The notes: generated by a model from the sequence alone, not told the origin. Counted from the stretch's first letter, positions 46,729 to 57,101 are shown. The stretch is DNA of 64,000 bases from an uncultured Collinsella sp. (GCA_902472315.1 CABRNM010000001.1:210532-274531), one strand, 5' to 3'. Translations and numbers: made by a program.

Positions 46729-47727
46729 GTAGTAGGCCCACATGGCTTCGACTTCGTTGAGGACCTCTACTACGCCCCAGCGGCGGGCGCTGCGGCTGGC
46801 CGAGTTGGGGTCGTAGACGCCAATCTGGTTGGCATCGTCGATGCCGTAGAGCACGATGTAGTGGCCTACGTTGGTAAACGTACCGGGGCGCACTGCGGCG
46901 ATGACGGGCGCACCCGAGCGAAGTGCTTGGGTAATCGATTCGCGATCGTTATAGAGCTGTGTTCCGTTGAGCCCCAGCTGCCACGCGCCGCCTGTCATAA
47001 ACGACCACTCGGTGGCACCAGTGGGGGCGTAGTTGCCGGCTTCGGCCAGTGCGCATACATCGACCGGCGTCTTATCGGTGTGGCCGGTCTTAAAGATATA
47101 GACCATGGTGAGGCAAGTGGGACCGCAAGCGTTTTCTCGAATAGTGCCACCGGCATAGGGCAGCTCCGACCATGCGGGGTCAATTTGGTAGATGTGGGGC
47201 ATGGCGCCGGCCTGCCATTGCGAGCGTGGGGTCGAGAACGCAAAGGAGTAACCGGGCGCGACGGGAGCTTTAAGCAGCTTGTCCTCGGCAGTGGGCTCAA
47301 GACCGGCTGATCCGTGGGAGATACAGGATCCCAAAAACACAAAGACGAGGCAGGCGGCGATGGAGCAAAGCGCAAGGCGTAGGCGGCGGGCCGGAAGCGC
47401 GTGGCTTGTGGTGTGCGACGCGGGGTGAGGGGCGGAATTGCCGCGATCGCGTTGAGGTCGCGAAAAGGAGCGCTTAACGTAGTAGTCGGTCTTATGTCGA
47501 TCGTAGCGGCGTGGCTGCGATGTGTCGGTCTGGCGTTGGCGTGTGCTCGTACTCACGCGGTCTGACTGCCGCGCGGTACGGCTTTGTTGCCGCGAAGAAG
47601 CCCCGGGCTGCTCTTGGGGGCGCTGCGAGTTGTCGTTGTCGGAGGTGCTTCTGGGCGTTGGCGTGGTGCGGCCGGCAAGGCGCACGCTTTGTGGCCGTTG
47701 GTCGCCGTCATTGTATCCGTATGCCAT
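46726..47727 (-). CDS. Membrane-anchored C39-like cysteine peptidase
   Basis: The 333-residue protein has a long basic, Gln/Arg/Ser-rich cytoplasmic N-terminus (1-110), a membrane helix (about 115-138) and an extracellular peptidase_C39_2 domain (about 175-333). Catalytic residues are Cys in ENACGPTCLT, His in GHYIVLYG and Asn/Asp in YDPNS. Such proteins act outside the cell on peptides; they differ from the C39 domains fused to exporters. ATG 47727 follows AGGTG. The neighbouring permease gene is divergent. Confidence 0.85.
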   Translation of the reverse strand: MAYGYNDGDQRPQSVRLAGRTTPTPRSTSDNDNSQRPQEQPGASSRQQSRTARQSDRVSTSTRQRQTDTSQPRRYDRHKTDYYVKRSFSRPQRDRGNSAPHPASHTTSHALPARRLRLALCSIAACLVFVFLGSCISHGSAGLEPTAEDKLLKAPVAPGYSFAFSTPRSQWQAGAMPHIYQIDPAWSELPYAGGTIRENACGPTCLTMVYIFKTGHTDKTPVDVCALAEAGNYAPTGATEWSFMTGGAWQLGLNGTQLYNDRESITQALRSGAPVIAAVRPGTFTNVGHYIVLYGIDDANQIGVYDPNSASRSARRWGVVEVLNEVEAMWAYY

Positions 47728-48081
47728 TCGAATCACCTTGCCTCATGTGTAACTTGTCTATCCTACATAAAAAGATGCACGACACATGGGCATGTGCGCC
47801 AAAAGCCTGACAAATGGTATGAACGTTGCCGCGCCGCGCGCCAAGCGTCACGGCAACAGGTATTCAAAAGCAGACAAGATGAAAGCGTCCAAGACGAATG
47901 ACGTCTCCCGCCGTTCGTCCCAAAAACGGTGCCGCTCGTTTTGCAGTTCTGCCTTCGGTCGAGCTGCGAGCGGCGCTGCTGCGCCAAGGCCGTATCTTAA
48001 AGCCATGGAATAAAAGCGCGCGGCAAAACGGACCGCGCAAGGGGTGACGCCAAGGGCGTCAAATAGGAAAGGAGGGGAACA
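47728..48081 (+). promoter_or_regulatory. Divergent intergenic region between C39 peptidase and APC permease
   Basis: This 354-base stretch holds no supported gene. An inverted repeat TGACGCC-AAG-GGCGTCA lies at 48043-48059 just before the ribosome site AAAGGAGGGG of the permease. No clear promoter boxes stand out. Confidence 0.35.
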
Positions 48082-49533
48082 ATGGCGGACAAGAACGCAG
48101 AAGTTGCAGTCGAGGATAACGGCGGCATGAAGAAAACGCTCTCGCTCTGGAACTTCTTCACCATCGGCTTCGGTGCCATCATCGGTACCGGTTGGGTTCT
48201 GCAGGTCGGCGACTGGATGGTCGTGGGCGGCGGTCCCGTTCCCGCTATGATCGCATTCCTCTTGGGTGCAATCTTCCTCGTGCCCGTCGGAGCTGTTTTC
48301 GGTGAGCTCACGGCTGCTATCCCCATCTCGGGCGGCATCGTCGAGTATGTCGATCGTAGCTTTGGCCGTACGCTGAGCTACATCACCGGATGGCTTTTGG
48401 CCCTGGGCAACGGCATCCTGTGCCCGTGGGAGGCCATCGCCATCTCGACCCTCGTGTCCGAGATGTTCGGTAGCCTGCCCGGTCTTGAGTGGCTGCGCGC
48501 CGTCAAGCTCTACACCATCCTGGGCGCCGACGTTTACCTGTTCCCGACGCTGATCGCGCTCGGCTTTGCAGTCTACGTCATCTTCCTCAACTTCCGCGGT
48601 GCCAGCTCGGCTGCCAAGCTCCAGGCCTTCCTGACCAAGGCCCTGCTCTGCGGCATGCTGCTCGCCATGGGCGTCTCGCTGTTCACCGGCTCGCCGGACA
48701 ATGCCATGCCTGTGTTCTCCCAGGTCACCGGCGCTGGCGGTGGCAAGGCCGCTACCGAGAGCACCAGCCTGTTTGCCGGCATCGTGTCGGTCCTGGTTCT
48801 GACCCCGTTCTTCTACGCCGGCTTCGACACCATTCCTCAGCAGGCTGAGGAAGCAGCCGAGGGCCTCAACTGGAACAAGTTCGGCAAGATCATCTCCCTG
48901 GCACTGCTGGCCGCCGGCGGCTTCTACATGGTCTGTATCTACTCGTTTGGCACCATCCTCGACTGGCATGAGTTTGTTAAGAGTCCGGTTCCCGCGCTCG
49001 CCTGCCTCAAGGGCATCAACATGCTCCTGTACCTGGCCATGCTCGTCATCGCCACGCTTGGACCCATGGGCCCGATGAACTCCTTCTACGGCGCCACGAG
49101 CCGCATCATGCTCGCCATGGGCCGCAAGGGCCAGCTGCCCGAGAAATTCGCCGAGGTCGACCCCAAGTCCGGCGCTCCCAAGCTTGCCTGCGTCGTTCTG
49201 GGCGTCATCACCGTCATCGGTCCGTTCCTGGGCAAGAACATGCTCATCCCCCTGACCAACGTGTCGGCTCTCGCCTTTATCTTCTCCTGTGGCATGGTCG
49301 CCCTCGCTTGCCTGCGCATGCGCTTCACCGAGCCCGACCTGCCTCGTCCCTACGAGGTGCCCGGCGGCAAGTTTGGCATCGGCCTCGCTATCGCTGCCTG
49401 CGCCATCATCATCGGCCTGCTCGTGATTCCGTTCTCTCCCGCCTCCCTCAACATGGTGGAGTGGAGCATCGTGATCGGCTGGCTGGCCGTCGGCCTGGCT
49501 CTCATGGCCTTCACCAATTCCCGCAAAAAGTAA
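48082..49533 (+). CDS. APC family amino acid permease
   Basis: This 483-residue transporter has about twelve membrane helices and the APC start SLWNFFTIGFGAIIGTGWVL, with the GAIIGTGW motif in helix 1 that binds substrate. The FYAGFDTIPQQAEEA segment in helix 6 region is also family-typical. It likely takes up an amino acid or related amine. The amidohydrolase gene follows 131 bases downstream on the same strand and may act on the same nutrient; that is inference. Confidence 0.92.
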   Translation: MADKNAEVAVEDNGGMKKTLSLWNFFTIGFGAIIGTGWVLQVGDWMVVGGGPVPAMIAFLLGAIFLVPVGAVFGELTAAIPISGGIVEYVDRSFGRTLSYITGWLLALGNGILCPWEAIAISTLVSEMFGSLPGLEWLRAVKLYTILGADVYLFPTLIALGFAVYVIFLNFRGASSAAKLQAFLTKALLCGMLLAMGVSLFTGSPDNAMPVFSQVTGAGGGKAATESTSLFAGIVSVLVLTPFFYAGFDTIPQQAEEAAEGLNWNKFGKIISLALLAAGGFYMVCIYSFGTILDWHEFVKSPVPALACLKGINMLLYLAMLVIATLGPMGPMNSFYGATSRIMLAMGRKGQLPEKFAEVDPKSGAPKLACVVLGVITVIGPFLGKNMLIPLTNVSALAFIFSCGMVALACLRMRFTEPDLPRPYEVPGGKFGIGLAIAACAIIIGLLVIPFSPASLNMVEWSIVIGWLAVGLALMAFTNSRKK

Positions 49534-49664
49534 CGCCGAGCCGGGGCGGATCAGGTGCGCGGGACCCTCTCTTCCGTGCACCGAACCCGGCACCACTTGG
49601 GTAGCTTTGTGAGGCCTTAACCCAACACGGCCTCGCCCACTATATGGATCCATAAGGAGGAACC

Positions 49665-50942
49665 ATGTCCACTAAGTATGCAATCGTTGGCGGCAAGCTC
49701 ATCGACGGTACCGGTGCCGAGCCGGTCGAGAACTCCCTCGTTCTCGTCGACGACAACGGCAAGATCGAGTACGCCGGCGCCATGCAGGACCTTCCCGAGG
49801 GCGTTGAGGTCATCGACGCCGCCGGCAAGACCGTCCTTCCCGGCCTGATCGACACCCACCTGCACTTCTCGGGCAACTTGACCGACGATGACACAGACTG
49901 GGTCATGCAGCCGCTCCTCGAGAAGCAGGCCGTCGCCGTCAAGCAGGCCTACGACTGCCTCACCCACGGCCTCACCACCGTCTGCGAGATCGGCCGCTTT
50001 GGTATCCAGATCCGTGACTGCATCGACAAGGGCGTCTTCAAGGGCCCGCGCGTTCTGGCCACCGGCCTTGGATTCTGCCGCGTTGCCGGCCACGGCGACT
50101 CCCACCACTGCAGCCAGGAGCTCAACAAGGAATCGCACCCCTGGGGCGATCAGGTCGACGGTCCTTGGGATCTGCGCAAGGCCGTCCGTCGTCGCCTGCG
50201 CGAGAACCCCGATGCCATCAAGATCTGGGCTACCGGTGGCGGCATCTGGCGCTGGGACTCCGGCCGCGACCAGCACTACTGCTCCGAGGAGATTCAGGCC
50301 GTGGTCGAAGAGGCCAAGATGGTCGGCATCCCCGTGTGGAGCCACTGCTACAACAACCACGCCGCTGCCTACGATTCCGTTCGCTTTGGCTGCGAGCAGC
50401 TGATTCACGGCTTCGATATCGATGAGCGCACCATGGACCTCATGGCCGAGCAAGGCACCTTCTTCACCCCGACGATCGCCTTCCTGCCCACCTGGTACGC
50501 CACCTATCCGCCCGTCTACGTCCCCGAGCTGCACGACAAGTACGAGGGCACCCTGGTCGAGAAGGAGCTGCAGCGCAACTACGACTGCCTGCGCGAGGCC
50601 AAGAAGCGCGGCGTCGTCATGACGATCGGCTCCGACTCCTTCTCCTTCGTCACCCCGTATGGCACCTGCTCCATCGAGGAGATGTACGAGTTCGTCGACA
50701 AGATCGGCTTCACCCCGGTCGAGACCATCACCTGCGCCACCCTCAACGGTGCCAAGATGTGCCACATCGAGGACGAGACCGGTTCCATCGAGGCCGGCAA
50801 GTGCGCCGACCTGCTGGTCGTCAACGGTGACGTCGCCGCCGACATCCATGTGCTCAACACCGACAACATGGACGTCATCATGAAGGACGGCTGGATTGTC
50901 GAGGCCGGCACCTTCGGCGAGGCAAACAAGTACAGCGCCTAA
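49665..50942 (+). CDS. Metal-dependent amidohydrolase (imidazolonepropionase/prolidase-like)
   Basis: This 425-residue enzyme belongs to the amidohydrolase superfamily. Metal ligands appear as DTHLHFSG near residue 65, a probable carboxylated Lys in AIKIWATGGG near 187, His in VWSHCYNNH near 226 and in QLIHGFD, and Asp in IGSDSF near 325. The C-terminal strand GSIEAGKCADLLVV closes the small domain. Substrates in the family are cyclic amides or dipeptides; the actual one is unknown. AAGGAGG precedes the ATG. Confidence 0.88.
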   Translation: MSTKYAIVGGKLIDGTGAEPVENSLVLVDDNGKIEYAGAMQDLPEGVEVIDAAGKTVLPGLIDTHLHFSGNLTDDDTDWVMQPLLEKQAVAVKQAYDCLTHGLTTVCEIGRFGIQIRDCIDKGVFKGPRVLATGLGFCRVAGHGDSHHCSQELNKESHPWGDQVDGPWDLRKAVRRRLRENPDAIKIWATGGGIWRWDSGRDQHYCSEEIQAVVEEAKMVGIPVWSHCYNNHAAAYDSVRFGCEQLIHGFDIDERTMDLMAEQGTFFTPTIAFLPTWYATYPPVYVPELHDKYEGTLVEKELQRNYDCLREAKKRGVVMTIGSDSFSFVTPYGTCSIEEMYEFVDKIGFTPVETITCATLNGAKMCHIEDETGSIEAGKCADLLVVNGDVAADIHVLNTDNMDVIMKDGWIVEAGTFGEANKYSA

Positions 50943-51000
50943 GCTACCGTTCATCGATGGCTTGGTGTAAAACACAGTATTTGATTGCATAATGCAATGG

Positions 51001-51026
51001 AGAGGGTCGCTTGCGGCCCTCTTTAT
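51001..51026 (+). terminator. Terminator of the amidohydrolase gene
   Basis: AGAGGGTCGC (51001-51010) pairs with GCGGCCCTCT (51013-51022) with one wobble pair, followed by TTATTGC. Confidence 0.7.
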
Positions 51027-51060
51027 TGCTATGGGGTGCGTCAGTAAGAAGGAGATGACG

Positions 51061-52446
51061 GTGGATCTCAATAGGCTGATTCTGGGCAAGAGCTACAACT
51101 CTACCAAGGTCTTTCGTACCGCTCAGCATGTGGTTCAAGCCATCTTGCTCGGTATTGTCGTTCCGCTGCTTATCCTGCTGCTCATCTGGGATCTAACCGA
51201 TAATCCCAATCCCGTTCCGGCCGTTGTCGTCATTGCCGGCTTGGTCATGCTGTGCTTCTTCTTCTCGTACGTCTTTGTCGTTCCCGACGACCTCACATCG
51301 AGCGCAACCGACCGCACGCTCGCCATCGCTTCAAAAATATTCGCCTACACGTCGCGTGGCCTTACGCCCGAAGCTGCCCTGGGCGCCTCTAAGATCATCC
51401 TGTCCGAAACTATCGCCTCTGCCATCTGCTTTACCGACGGCAAGCAGGTGTTGGCAAGCTGGGGCGAGGACTCGGCAAAATGCCCCGCGGGCACCCCGGT
51501 GGTGCTGCGGACTACGCTCAACGTGATCAACAGCGGTGAGCAAAGCGTGTTCTCGCGCGATGCCTCGACCGAGACAGGTGGCTACTTTCCGCGCCTGCGC
51601 GCCGGTATTGTCGCACCGCTTACCGTGCGCGGGCATTGCGTGGGCACGCTCGAGCTGTATTATCCCCGTCTGAGCAGCATCGATATGCGCCAGACGGCGC
51701 TTGCCTCGGGCTTTGCCGACCTCATTTCCACGCAGCTTGCGAGCTTTGAGCTCGAGCGCCAGGACGAGCTTACGGCCCGCGTGGAGCTGCGCGCCTTGCA
51801 ATCGCAGGTCGATCCTCATTTTCTGTTTAACACCATCAGCACCATCGTGTCGCTCGTACGTACCGAGCCGGACAAGGCCAGGTCGCTGCTGATCGACTTT
51901 TCCAATTACTACCGTCAGACGCTTTCTGATTCCGATACCCTCACAACGCTCGAGCACGAGGTGGAACAGGGCACTCGCTATATCAATCTTATGCAGGCTC
52001 GTTATGGCGACGGCCGTCTGCGCGTCTCGGTCGATATCGACTTTGAGGTGCGCGATTGCATGGTGCCGCCGTTTATCTTGCAGCCGTTGCTCGAAAACTG
52101 CATCAAGCACGCGCAGCGCGAGACCGAGCCGCTTTCTATTCATGTTAGGGCTTTCGAGACCGATGACGGTTTGGAGATCATCGTCGAGGACGATGGCATC
52201 GGTATGAGCGAAGAGGTCTGCGCGCATCTGTTTGAGCAGCATCGCTTGGAGGAGCCCGAGAGCATTACCGCCGACGGCTCCATCAAACGAGGCTGCGGCT
52301 TGGCGCTCTTCAACGTGCTTCAGCGCATCCATTTCTTTTACGGAGAAGATTCCGGCATGCGCGTGAAGTCCCAGGAGGGCGTTGGCACGCAGGTCATCGT
52401 CGAGCTGAACGGCGAGCCGCATGAGCCGGCGCCGTTGACGGCGTAG
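51061..52446 (+). CDS. LytS-type sensor histidine kinase (pair 1)
   Basis: This 461-residue kinase has two N-terminal membrane helices (about 20-75), a GAF-like sensory part (about 85-235) and a HisKA_5/HATPase domain pair. The phospho-acceptor His is in VDPHFLFNTISTI near 262, the N box is LENCIKHA near 353 and the G box EDDGIGMS near 380. The start is probably GTG 51061, since AAGGAG ends at 51054, directly against ATG 51055. The partner regulator starts 35 bases downstream. Confidence 0.9.
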   Translation: MDLNRLILGKSYNSTKVFRTAQHVVQAILLGIVVPLLILLLIWDLTDNPNPVPAVVVIAGLVMLCFFFSYVFVVPDDLTSSATDRTLAIASKIFAYTSRGLTPEAALGASKIILSETIASAICFTDGKQVLASWGEDSAKCPAGTPVVLRTTLNVINSGEQSVFSRDASTETGGYFPRLRAGIVAPLTVRGHCVGTLELYYPRLSSIDMRQTALASGFADLISTQLASFELERQDELTARVELRALQSQVDPHFLFNTISTIVSLVRTEPDKARSLLIDFSNYYRQTLSDSDTLTTLEHEVEQGTRYINLMQARYGDGRLRVSVDIDFEVRDCMVPPFILQPLLENCIKHAQRETEPLSIHVRAFETDDGLEIIVEDDGIGMSEEVCAHLFEQHRLEEPESITADGSIKRGCGLALFNVLQRIHFFYGEDSGMRVKSQEGVGTQVIVELNGEPHEPAPLTA

Positions 52447-52481
52447 CACTCGAGTGTATTGAGGAGAGAGAGGAAGCGCAC

Positions 52482-53216
52482 ATGTCCGAGGGTTGGAACA
52501 TCCTGGTAGTTGATGACGAGCCTCCCATTAGGGCTGAGTTACGCTATCTGTTGGAAAAGGATACGCGTGTGGGCCAGATTGCCGAGGCGGGCAATGTCAC
52601 CGAAGCCGTGGAGTCGATTCTGTCGAACAAGCCCGACGTGTTGTTTTTAGACATTACCATGCCCGGTCGCTCGGGAATTGAGCTTGCCGAGACGCTGCAG
52701 AACCTAAAGACGCCGCCGGTGGTTGTGTTTGTGACGGCGTTTGCCGAATTTGCCGCCGATGCGTATAACCTCGATGCGGTCGACTATGTCGTCAAGCCGG
52801 TCGAGGACGCACGCCTGTCAAAGGCACTCGACAAGATCGAGGCAGCCTTGGGTGCCCGTCGTGTTATCCATGCTCCGCGCCAGCCTTTGCGTTTGACGGT
52901 GGACCGCGGGGGCAAAAAGGTGTTCATTCCCGCCGCAGACGTCTGCTACTTTGAGGCGCGCGCCGATTTTTGCAACGCCATCTGCGCCGAGGGAACGTAC
53001 CTGATCAATGAGTCGATCTCTTCGCTCGAGCGTCGCTTGGACTCCGAGGGCTTTATTCGCGTTCATCGCAGCTACCTGGTCAATTTGGAAGACGTGCACA
53101 ATGTTGAGATTGGCTCCACGGGGTTGATGGAGCTCAGGCTCGACCGCGTGAACTCGACGGTACCGGTGTCCCGTCGTCGTGCCGCCGAGGTCAAGTCGCA
53201 CCTGGGGCTTGCGTAG
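52482..53216 (+). CDS. LytTR-family response regulator (pair 1)
   Basis: This 244-residue regulator has a receiver domain (1-120) with phospho-acceptor Asp57 in LFLDITMPG and a LytTR DNA-binding domain (about 140-244). LytTR signs are CYFEARADFCNA and GFIRVHRSYLVNL. The kinase gene upstream is its partner. Targets are unknown; LytTR regulators often control secreted factors or pyruvate and nucleoside uptake. Confidence 0.93.
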   Translation: MSEGWNILVVDDEPPIRAELRYLLEKDTRVGQIAEAGNVTEAVESILSNKPDVLFLDITMPGRSGIELAETLQNLKTPPVVVFVTAFAEFAADAYNLDAVDYVVKPVEDARLSKALDKIEAALGARRVIHAPRQPLRLTVDRGGKKVFIPAADVCYFEARADFCNAICAEGTYLINESISSLERRLDSEGFIRVHRSYLVNLEDVHNVEIGSTGLMELRLDRVNSTVPVSRRRAAEVKSHLGLA

Positions 53217-53308
53217 ACGGTCTGCATGCCGTCGTTTACCATCGCAGGTTTGGCATGGGTGCGCGGTGGGCATAATGGGTGGCATCGAATGAAATCGAAA
53301 GGATCATT

Positions 53309-54253
53309 ATGCCCGCGCTTATCACCCATCATCTGTTTGGCGAGGAAAGCATCGACCGTCTTCCGCAGGGCGTCATCACGTCCGATGAAGAGCGCATTGC
53401 CTTTATCTTGGGCAACCAAGGCCCCGACCCGTTTTTCTTTCACATTCTGACACCGCGTGTTTCCGACTGCACGCTGCTAGCGCAGGTCATGCATCGGTCG
53501 CGCATGTCTCGCCAGTTCGCGTGCCTGCGCGACGGCGTGTCGCATCTGCTGCCGCGCGACGCCAGCTTGGGTCGCGCTTTTGCGCTGGGCCTGCTGTCTC
53601 ATTACGTGCTCGACCGCAACGCCCACCCCTTTGTCTATGAGCAGCAGTTTGGCATCGTGGAATCCGACTCAGAGCTTGAGGATTCGAGCAGTCAGGTCCA
53701 TGCCGTGATCGAGAGCGACCTGGATGTACTGATGCTGCAGCTTAAACGCGATGGCGCTACGGTCGACGATTACCCGCCGGCGGGCGAGATCGTTACCACC
53801 GACCGTATCAATCGCGCTGCCGGCGTGCTGATGAGCTATGTTGCCGGACGCGTGTACGGCATTGACATTCCGGCGGGGGAGTACGGTGCCGCCGTTGCCA
53901 ATATGCGGCGACTTTACCGCGCGATTGAGCCGGCCGACTCCGCAAAGACGCGCGCGATCTCGCTGGTTGAGGGCTTGGTGCACGACTACTCGCTGCTCGA
54001 CGGCCTTGCCCATCGCGTGACGACGGAGCTGCCCGAGCGCACCGGTAACCTGGGCCATCTGACATGGAAGAATCCCTTTACCGACGAGGTCTCGAACGAG
54101 AGTTTCCCCGAGGTCTTTAATCGCGCGCTGGTCGATTACGAGTGCACGGTCGCACGTTTTATCGAGACCGGTGACATGGATGCCGTGACCAGTCACGTCA
54201 ACTACAGCGGTCGCGTGCTCGAAGCCGATGAGGAGTTCGACCGCGAGGAATAA
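53309..54253 (+). CDS. Zinc-dependent phospholipase C family protein
   Basis: This 314-residue protein fits the zinc-dependent phospholipase C-like family common in anaerobes. The His-rich metal ligands are spread as ITHHLFGEE near residue 5, GNQGPDPFFFH near 36, LLSHYVLDRNAHPF near 95 and HAVIESDLD near 132. It lacks a signal peptide, so an extracellular toxin role is unlikely. GAAAGGATC precedes ATG 53309. It lies alone between the first two-component pair and a transporter gene. Confidence 0.82.
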   Translation: MPALITHHLFGEESIDRLPQGVITSDEERIAFILGNQGPDPFFFHILTPRVSDCTLLAQVMHRSRMSRQFACLRDGVSHLLPRDASLGRAFALGLLSHYVLDRNAHPFVYEQQFGIVESDSELEDSSSQVHAVIESDLDVLMLQLKRDGATVDDYPPAGEIVTTDRINRAAGVLMSYVAGRVYGIDIPAGEYGAAVANMRRLYRAIEPADSAKTRAISLVEGLVHDYSLLDGLAHRVTTELPERTGNLGHLTWKNPFTDEVSNESFPEVFNRALVDYECTVARFIETGDMDAVTSHVNYSGRVLEADEEFDREE

Positions 54254-54482
54254 CGAACCGTCTCGCCCACGCTCTCCAATAAGTTGCGGTGGAATATGGA
54301 TTAAATAGGCGCCTTTAGTGGTCCAACAGTCCGTATTTCACCGCAACTGCGTTGGGGATGCGGGTTTGCCTCACCGCCCCGTATGGCCGCGTGCCCCTTT
54401 GCCGAATCCTTACCGGCGGTTCTGGACAATTGGGGTACGATGAACTAACTGCATATCGGGCGAATACGAAGGGTCCCTGTCC

Positions 54483-55742
54483 ATGAAATACACCAAGCTC
54501 GAGCGTAACTGGGTTATGTATGATGTGGGCAATTCGGCCCTCGTGCTGCTCAATACCTCGGTGGTGCCCATTTACTTTAACGCCATCAATACCGGCGCTT
54601 CTTCGGCCGACCTGGTGGTCGCCTGGGGCAATGCGCAGACGATCGCCTCGCTGGTCATCGCCATGCTCATGCCCATTCTGGGCGCGCTTGCCGACTACGC
54701 CGGCAACAAGATCAAGTTCTTCTTGGGCTTCTTCCTCACGGGCCTGGTGCTTTGCCTGGCGCAGGCTATCCCAATGTCCGCCATGGCATTTTTGACCGTG
54801 TACGTGCTGTGCACCATCGGCCTTAACTCTTCTATGACGTTCTACGACGCCATGCTGCCCGACATTACCACCGACGAGCGCATGGACGCCGTGTCCAGCT
54901 CGGGCTATGCCTGGGGCTACATCGGTTCCACCGTGCCGTTCGTCATCTGCCTGGCGCTCATCATGGGTGGCCCCGCTCTTGGCGTCCCTACCATGCTGGC
55001 AACGCGTCTGTCGTTTATCATCACTGGTGCCTGGTGGCTCATCTTTACTCTACCGCTCATTCGCACCTATAAGCAAAAGTACGGTCGCGAGCGTGGTCCC
55101 GAGGACACCATCGGCCACATCGTGGGCGGTGTGTTCTCCGAGGTCGGACACACCATGCGCGAGATCGCCCACAACAAGACCGTGCTGGTCTACATGATCG
55201 CGTTCTTCTTCTATATCGATGGCGTCCACACGGTCATTTCCATGGCTACCAGCTACGGCTCGGCTTTGGGCATCGATTCGACGCAGCTGGTGCTGGCGCT
55301 GCTCGTTACGCAGTTCGTGGCCTTTCCGTCCGCCATCATCTACGGCAAGCTCGCCGGACGCGTGGGCACGCTCAACATGATTCTGGTGGCCGTCGCCGCC
55401 TACATGGGCATTGTGCTGTTCGCCGCGTTCTTCCTAAAGACCGCCTTTGAGTTCTGGGTGCTTGCCATTATGGTCGGCCTGTTCCAGGGTGGCGTGCAGG
55501 CGCTCAGCCGCAGCTACTTTGGTCGCATCATCCCCAAGGAAAAGTCCAACGAGTACTACGGTTTCTTTGACATCTTCGGTCGTTACGCAAGCGTCATGGG
55601 CACCTTCCTGGTGTCGGTCGTCACCTCGCTGACCGGTAACCCGTCGCTGGGCGTCCTTTCCATTGGCGTGCTGCTGATCGTTGGCTTTATGCTGCTGGCC
55701 CGCCTGTCCCGCATGACTCGGGCGGCAGAGCATGCCGCATAG
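54483..55742 (+). CDS. MFS transporter of the UMF1/Atg22-like family
   Basis: This 419-residue protein has about twelve membrane helices. The N-terminus YTKLERNWVMYDVGNSAL and the loop near residue 280-350 with QGGVQALSRSYFGRIIPKEKSNEYYGFF are marks of the UMF1 family, related to vacuolar Atg22 amino acid effluxers. Direction and substrate are not known. A -10-like TACGAT lies upstream at about 54436. Confidence 0.9.
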   Translation: MKYTKLERNWVMYDVGNSALVLLNTSVVPIYFNAINTGASSADLVVAWGNAQTIASLVIAMLMPILGALADYAGNKIKFFLGFFLTGLVLCLAQAIPMSAMAFLTVYVLCTIGLNSSMTFYDAMLPDITTDERMDAVSSSGYAWGYIGSTVPFVICLALIMGGPALGVPTMLATRLSFIITGAWWLIFTLPLIRTYKQKYGRERGPEDTIGHIVGGVFSEVGHTMREIAHNKTVLVYMIAFFFYIDGVHTVISMATSYGSALGIDSTQLVLALLVTQFVAFPSAIIYGKLAGRVGTLNMILVAVAAYMGIVLFAAFFLKTAFEFWVLAIMVGLFQGGVQALSRSYFGRIIPKEKSNEYYGFFDIFGRYASVMGTFLVSVVTSLTGNPSLGVLSIGVLLIVGFMLLARLSRMTRAAEHAA

Positions 55743-55913
55743 GAGCGAGCGGCTATTGTGCCTGTCCACGGCACTCTTTTGGGGTTATCTGCAATAAACA
55801 TTGCGACTTGCGAGCAATGATTTGCCCAAGTGGGTATGATGGAATCAGCTAGGTCGCGGGGCGTCGCCTGTGTTTGGCGGCGTCCCGTTTTTTGTGCTGC
55901 AGGGAGGGAAGGC

Positions 55914-57101
55914 ATGAACGCCACGGTTGTGATTCCAACATATTGGGCAGATGATGATGCCCATGCAAACACTCCCGGCGTCTATGACCACTCGACGAAG
56001 CTCAACGCCACCAATCCCGAGCTCGACCGCTGCCTGGCCTCGCTCGAGCAGGTGCACGACATTCCGAGGATTATCCTTTTGGTGGTCTGTCCCATCTCGG
56101 CTACGGCTGATGTGTCGAAGCGCGTGCTCGAAATCGTCGACGCGCACCCTACGCTCAAAGTCACCGTGGTTACCAACACCCAGGCATCGCGTATCGCCGA
56201 CCGTGTGGCGCAGATTGCTCCCAAGGGCTCGGGCGAGTGCGTGAGCCTGCGCGGATACGGCGCCATCCGCAATATGGGGCTTGCCTGCGCTGCGGTGCTC
56301 GGCCACGACGCCGTTGTCTTTTTGGATGACGACGAGACCGTTATCGATGCCGACTTTATGAAGCGCGCGACCTATGCGCTGGGTCAGCAGACGCGTCAGG
56401 GCCTGCCGATTTTGGTTAAGAGCGGTTACTTTTACGATCGCGACGGATCGCCGCTGGCGCCCACAGACAAGGTCGGCATTTGCCATCGTTGGTGGACCAA
56501 GCGCATCGAGTTCAATCGTTGGATGAAAAAGGCGCTCTCGGGCACTCGCATCTCGCGTTCAAACTACGCATGCGGCGGCCTTATGGCACTTCATGCCCGC
56601 GCCTTTACCCGTGTGGCGTTTGACCCGTTTATCACCCGAGGCGAGGACCTGGATTACCTCTTTAACATGCGCATGTTTGGCTACGACGTGTGGTTTGACA
56701 ACGAGTGGACCGTTCGTCACCTGCCGCCCGAGTCCGAGAAGCGCTCCCCGCGCTTTATGCAGGATGTGTACCGTTGGTACTACGAGCGTGCCAAGCTGAC
56801 ATTTGCCGCGCACCAGCAGGAGCTCGTTCCCGTCACGGCCGCGTCGCTCATGCCCTATCCGGGCCCGTGGATTTCACGCGAGCTCGACGACCGTGTGCGC
56901 AAGACCGCCATGGTCCGCAGCGTGTTTACCCGCGAGCGCGAGGGGTATCTACGCATTTGGCGGCACGGTATTGACGAGGCCAAGACCTACGCGCGCCAAA
57001 ACGCCGCAAGCTACCTGCGTTTTCAGAGCTTCTGGCCCAAGATTATGGACGGGCTCTGGCGCGACGCACAACTGACCAGCATCCTGGAGGGGACTGAATG
57101 A
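55914..57101 (+). CDS. Glycosyltransferase family 2 protein
   Basis: The 395-residue protein has an N-terminal GT-A fold with VVIPTYW at the start and the metal-binding VFLDDDE near residue 140, then FDPFITRGEDLDY near 240, which resembles the acceptor-site ED motif. No membrane helix is clear. Substrate is unknown. GGGAGGGAAGG precedes ATG 55914. The stop overlaps the start of the second sensor kinase by four bases, so sugar transfer and that two-component system are co-expressed. Confidence 0.85.
   Translation: MNATVVIPTYWADDDAHANTPGVYDHSTKLNATNPELDRCLASLEQVHDIPRIILLVVCPISATADVSKRVLEIVDAHPTLKVTVVTNTQASRIADRVAQIAPKGSGECVSLRGYGAIRNMGLACAAVLGHDAVVFLDDDETVIDADFMKRATYALGQQTRQGLPILVKSGYFYDRDGSPLAPTDKVGICHRWWTKRIEFNRWMKKALSGTRISRSNYACGGLMALHARAFTRVAFDPFITRGEDLDYLFNMRMFGYDVWFDNEWTVRHLPPESEKRSPRFMQDVYRWYYERAKLTFAAHQQELVPVTAASLMPYPGPWISRELDDRVRKTAMVRSVFTREREGYLRIWRHGIDEAKTYARQNAASYLRFQSFWPKIMDGLWRDAQLTSILEGTE

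Noticed and set aside
47848..49653. A 601-codon minus-strand frame opposite the APC permease
   Set aside because: Shadow frame; His/Gly/Asp/Glu-rich with no membrane or enzyme motif.
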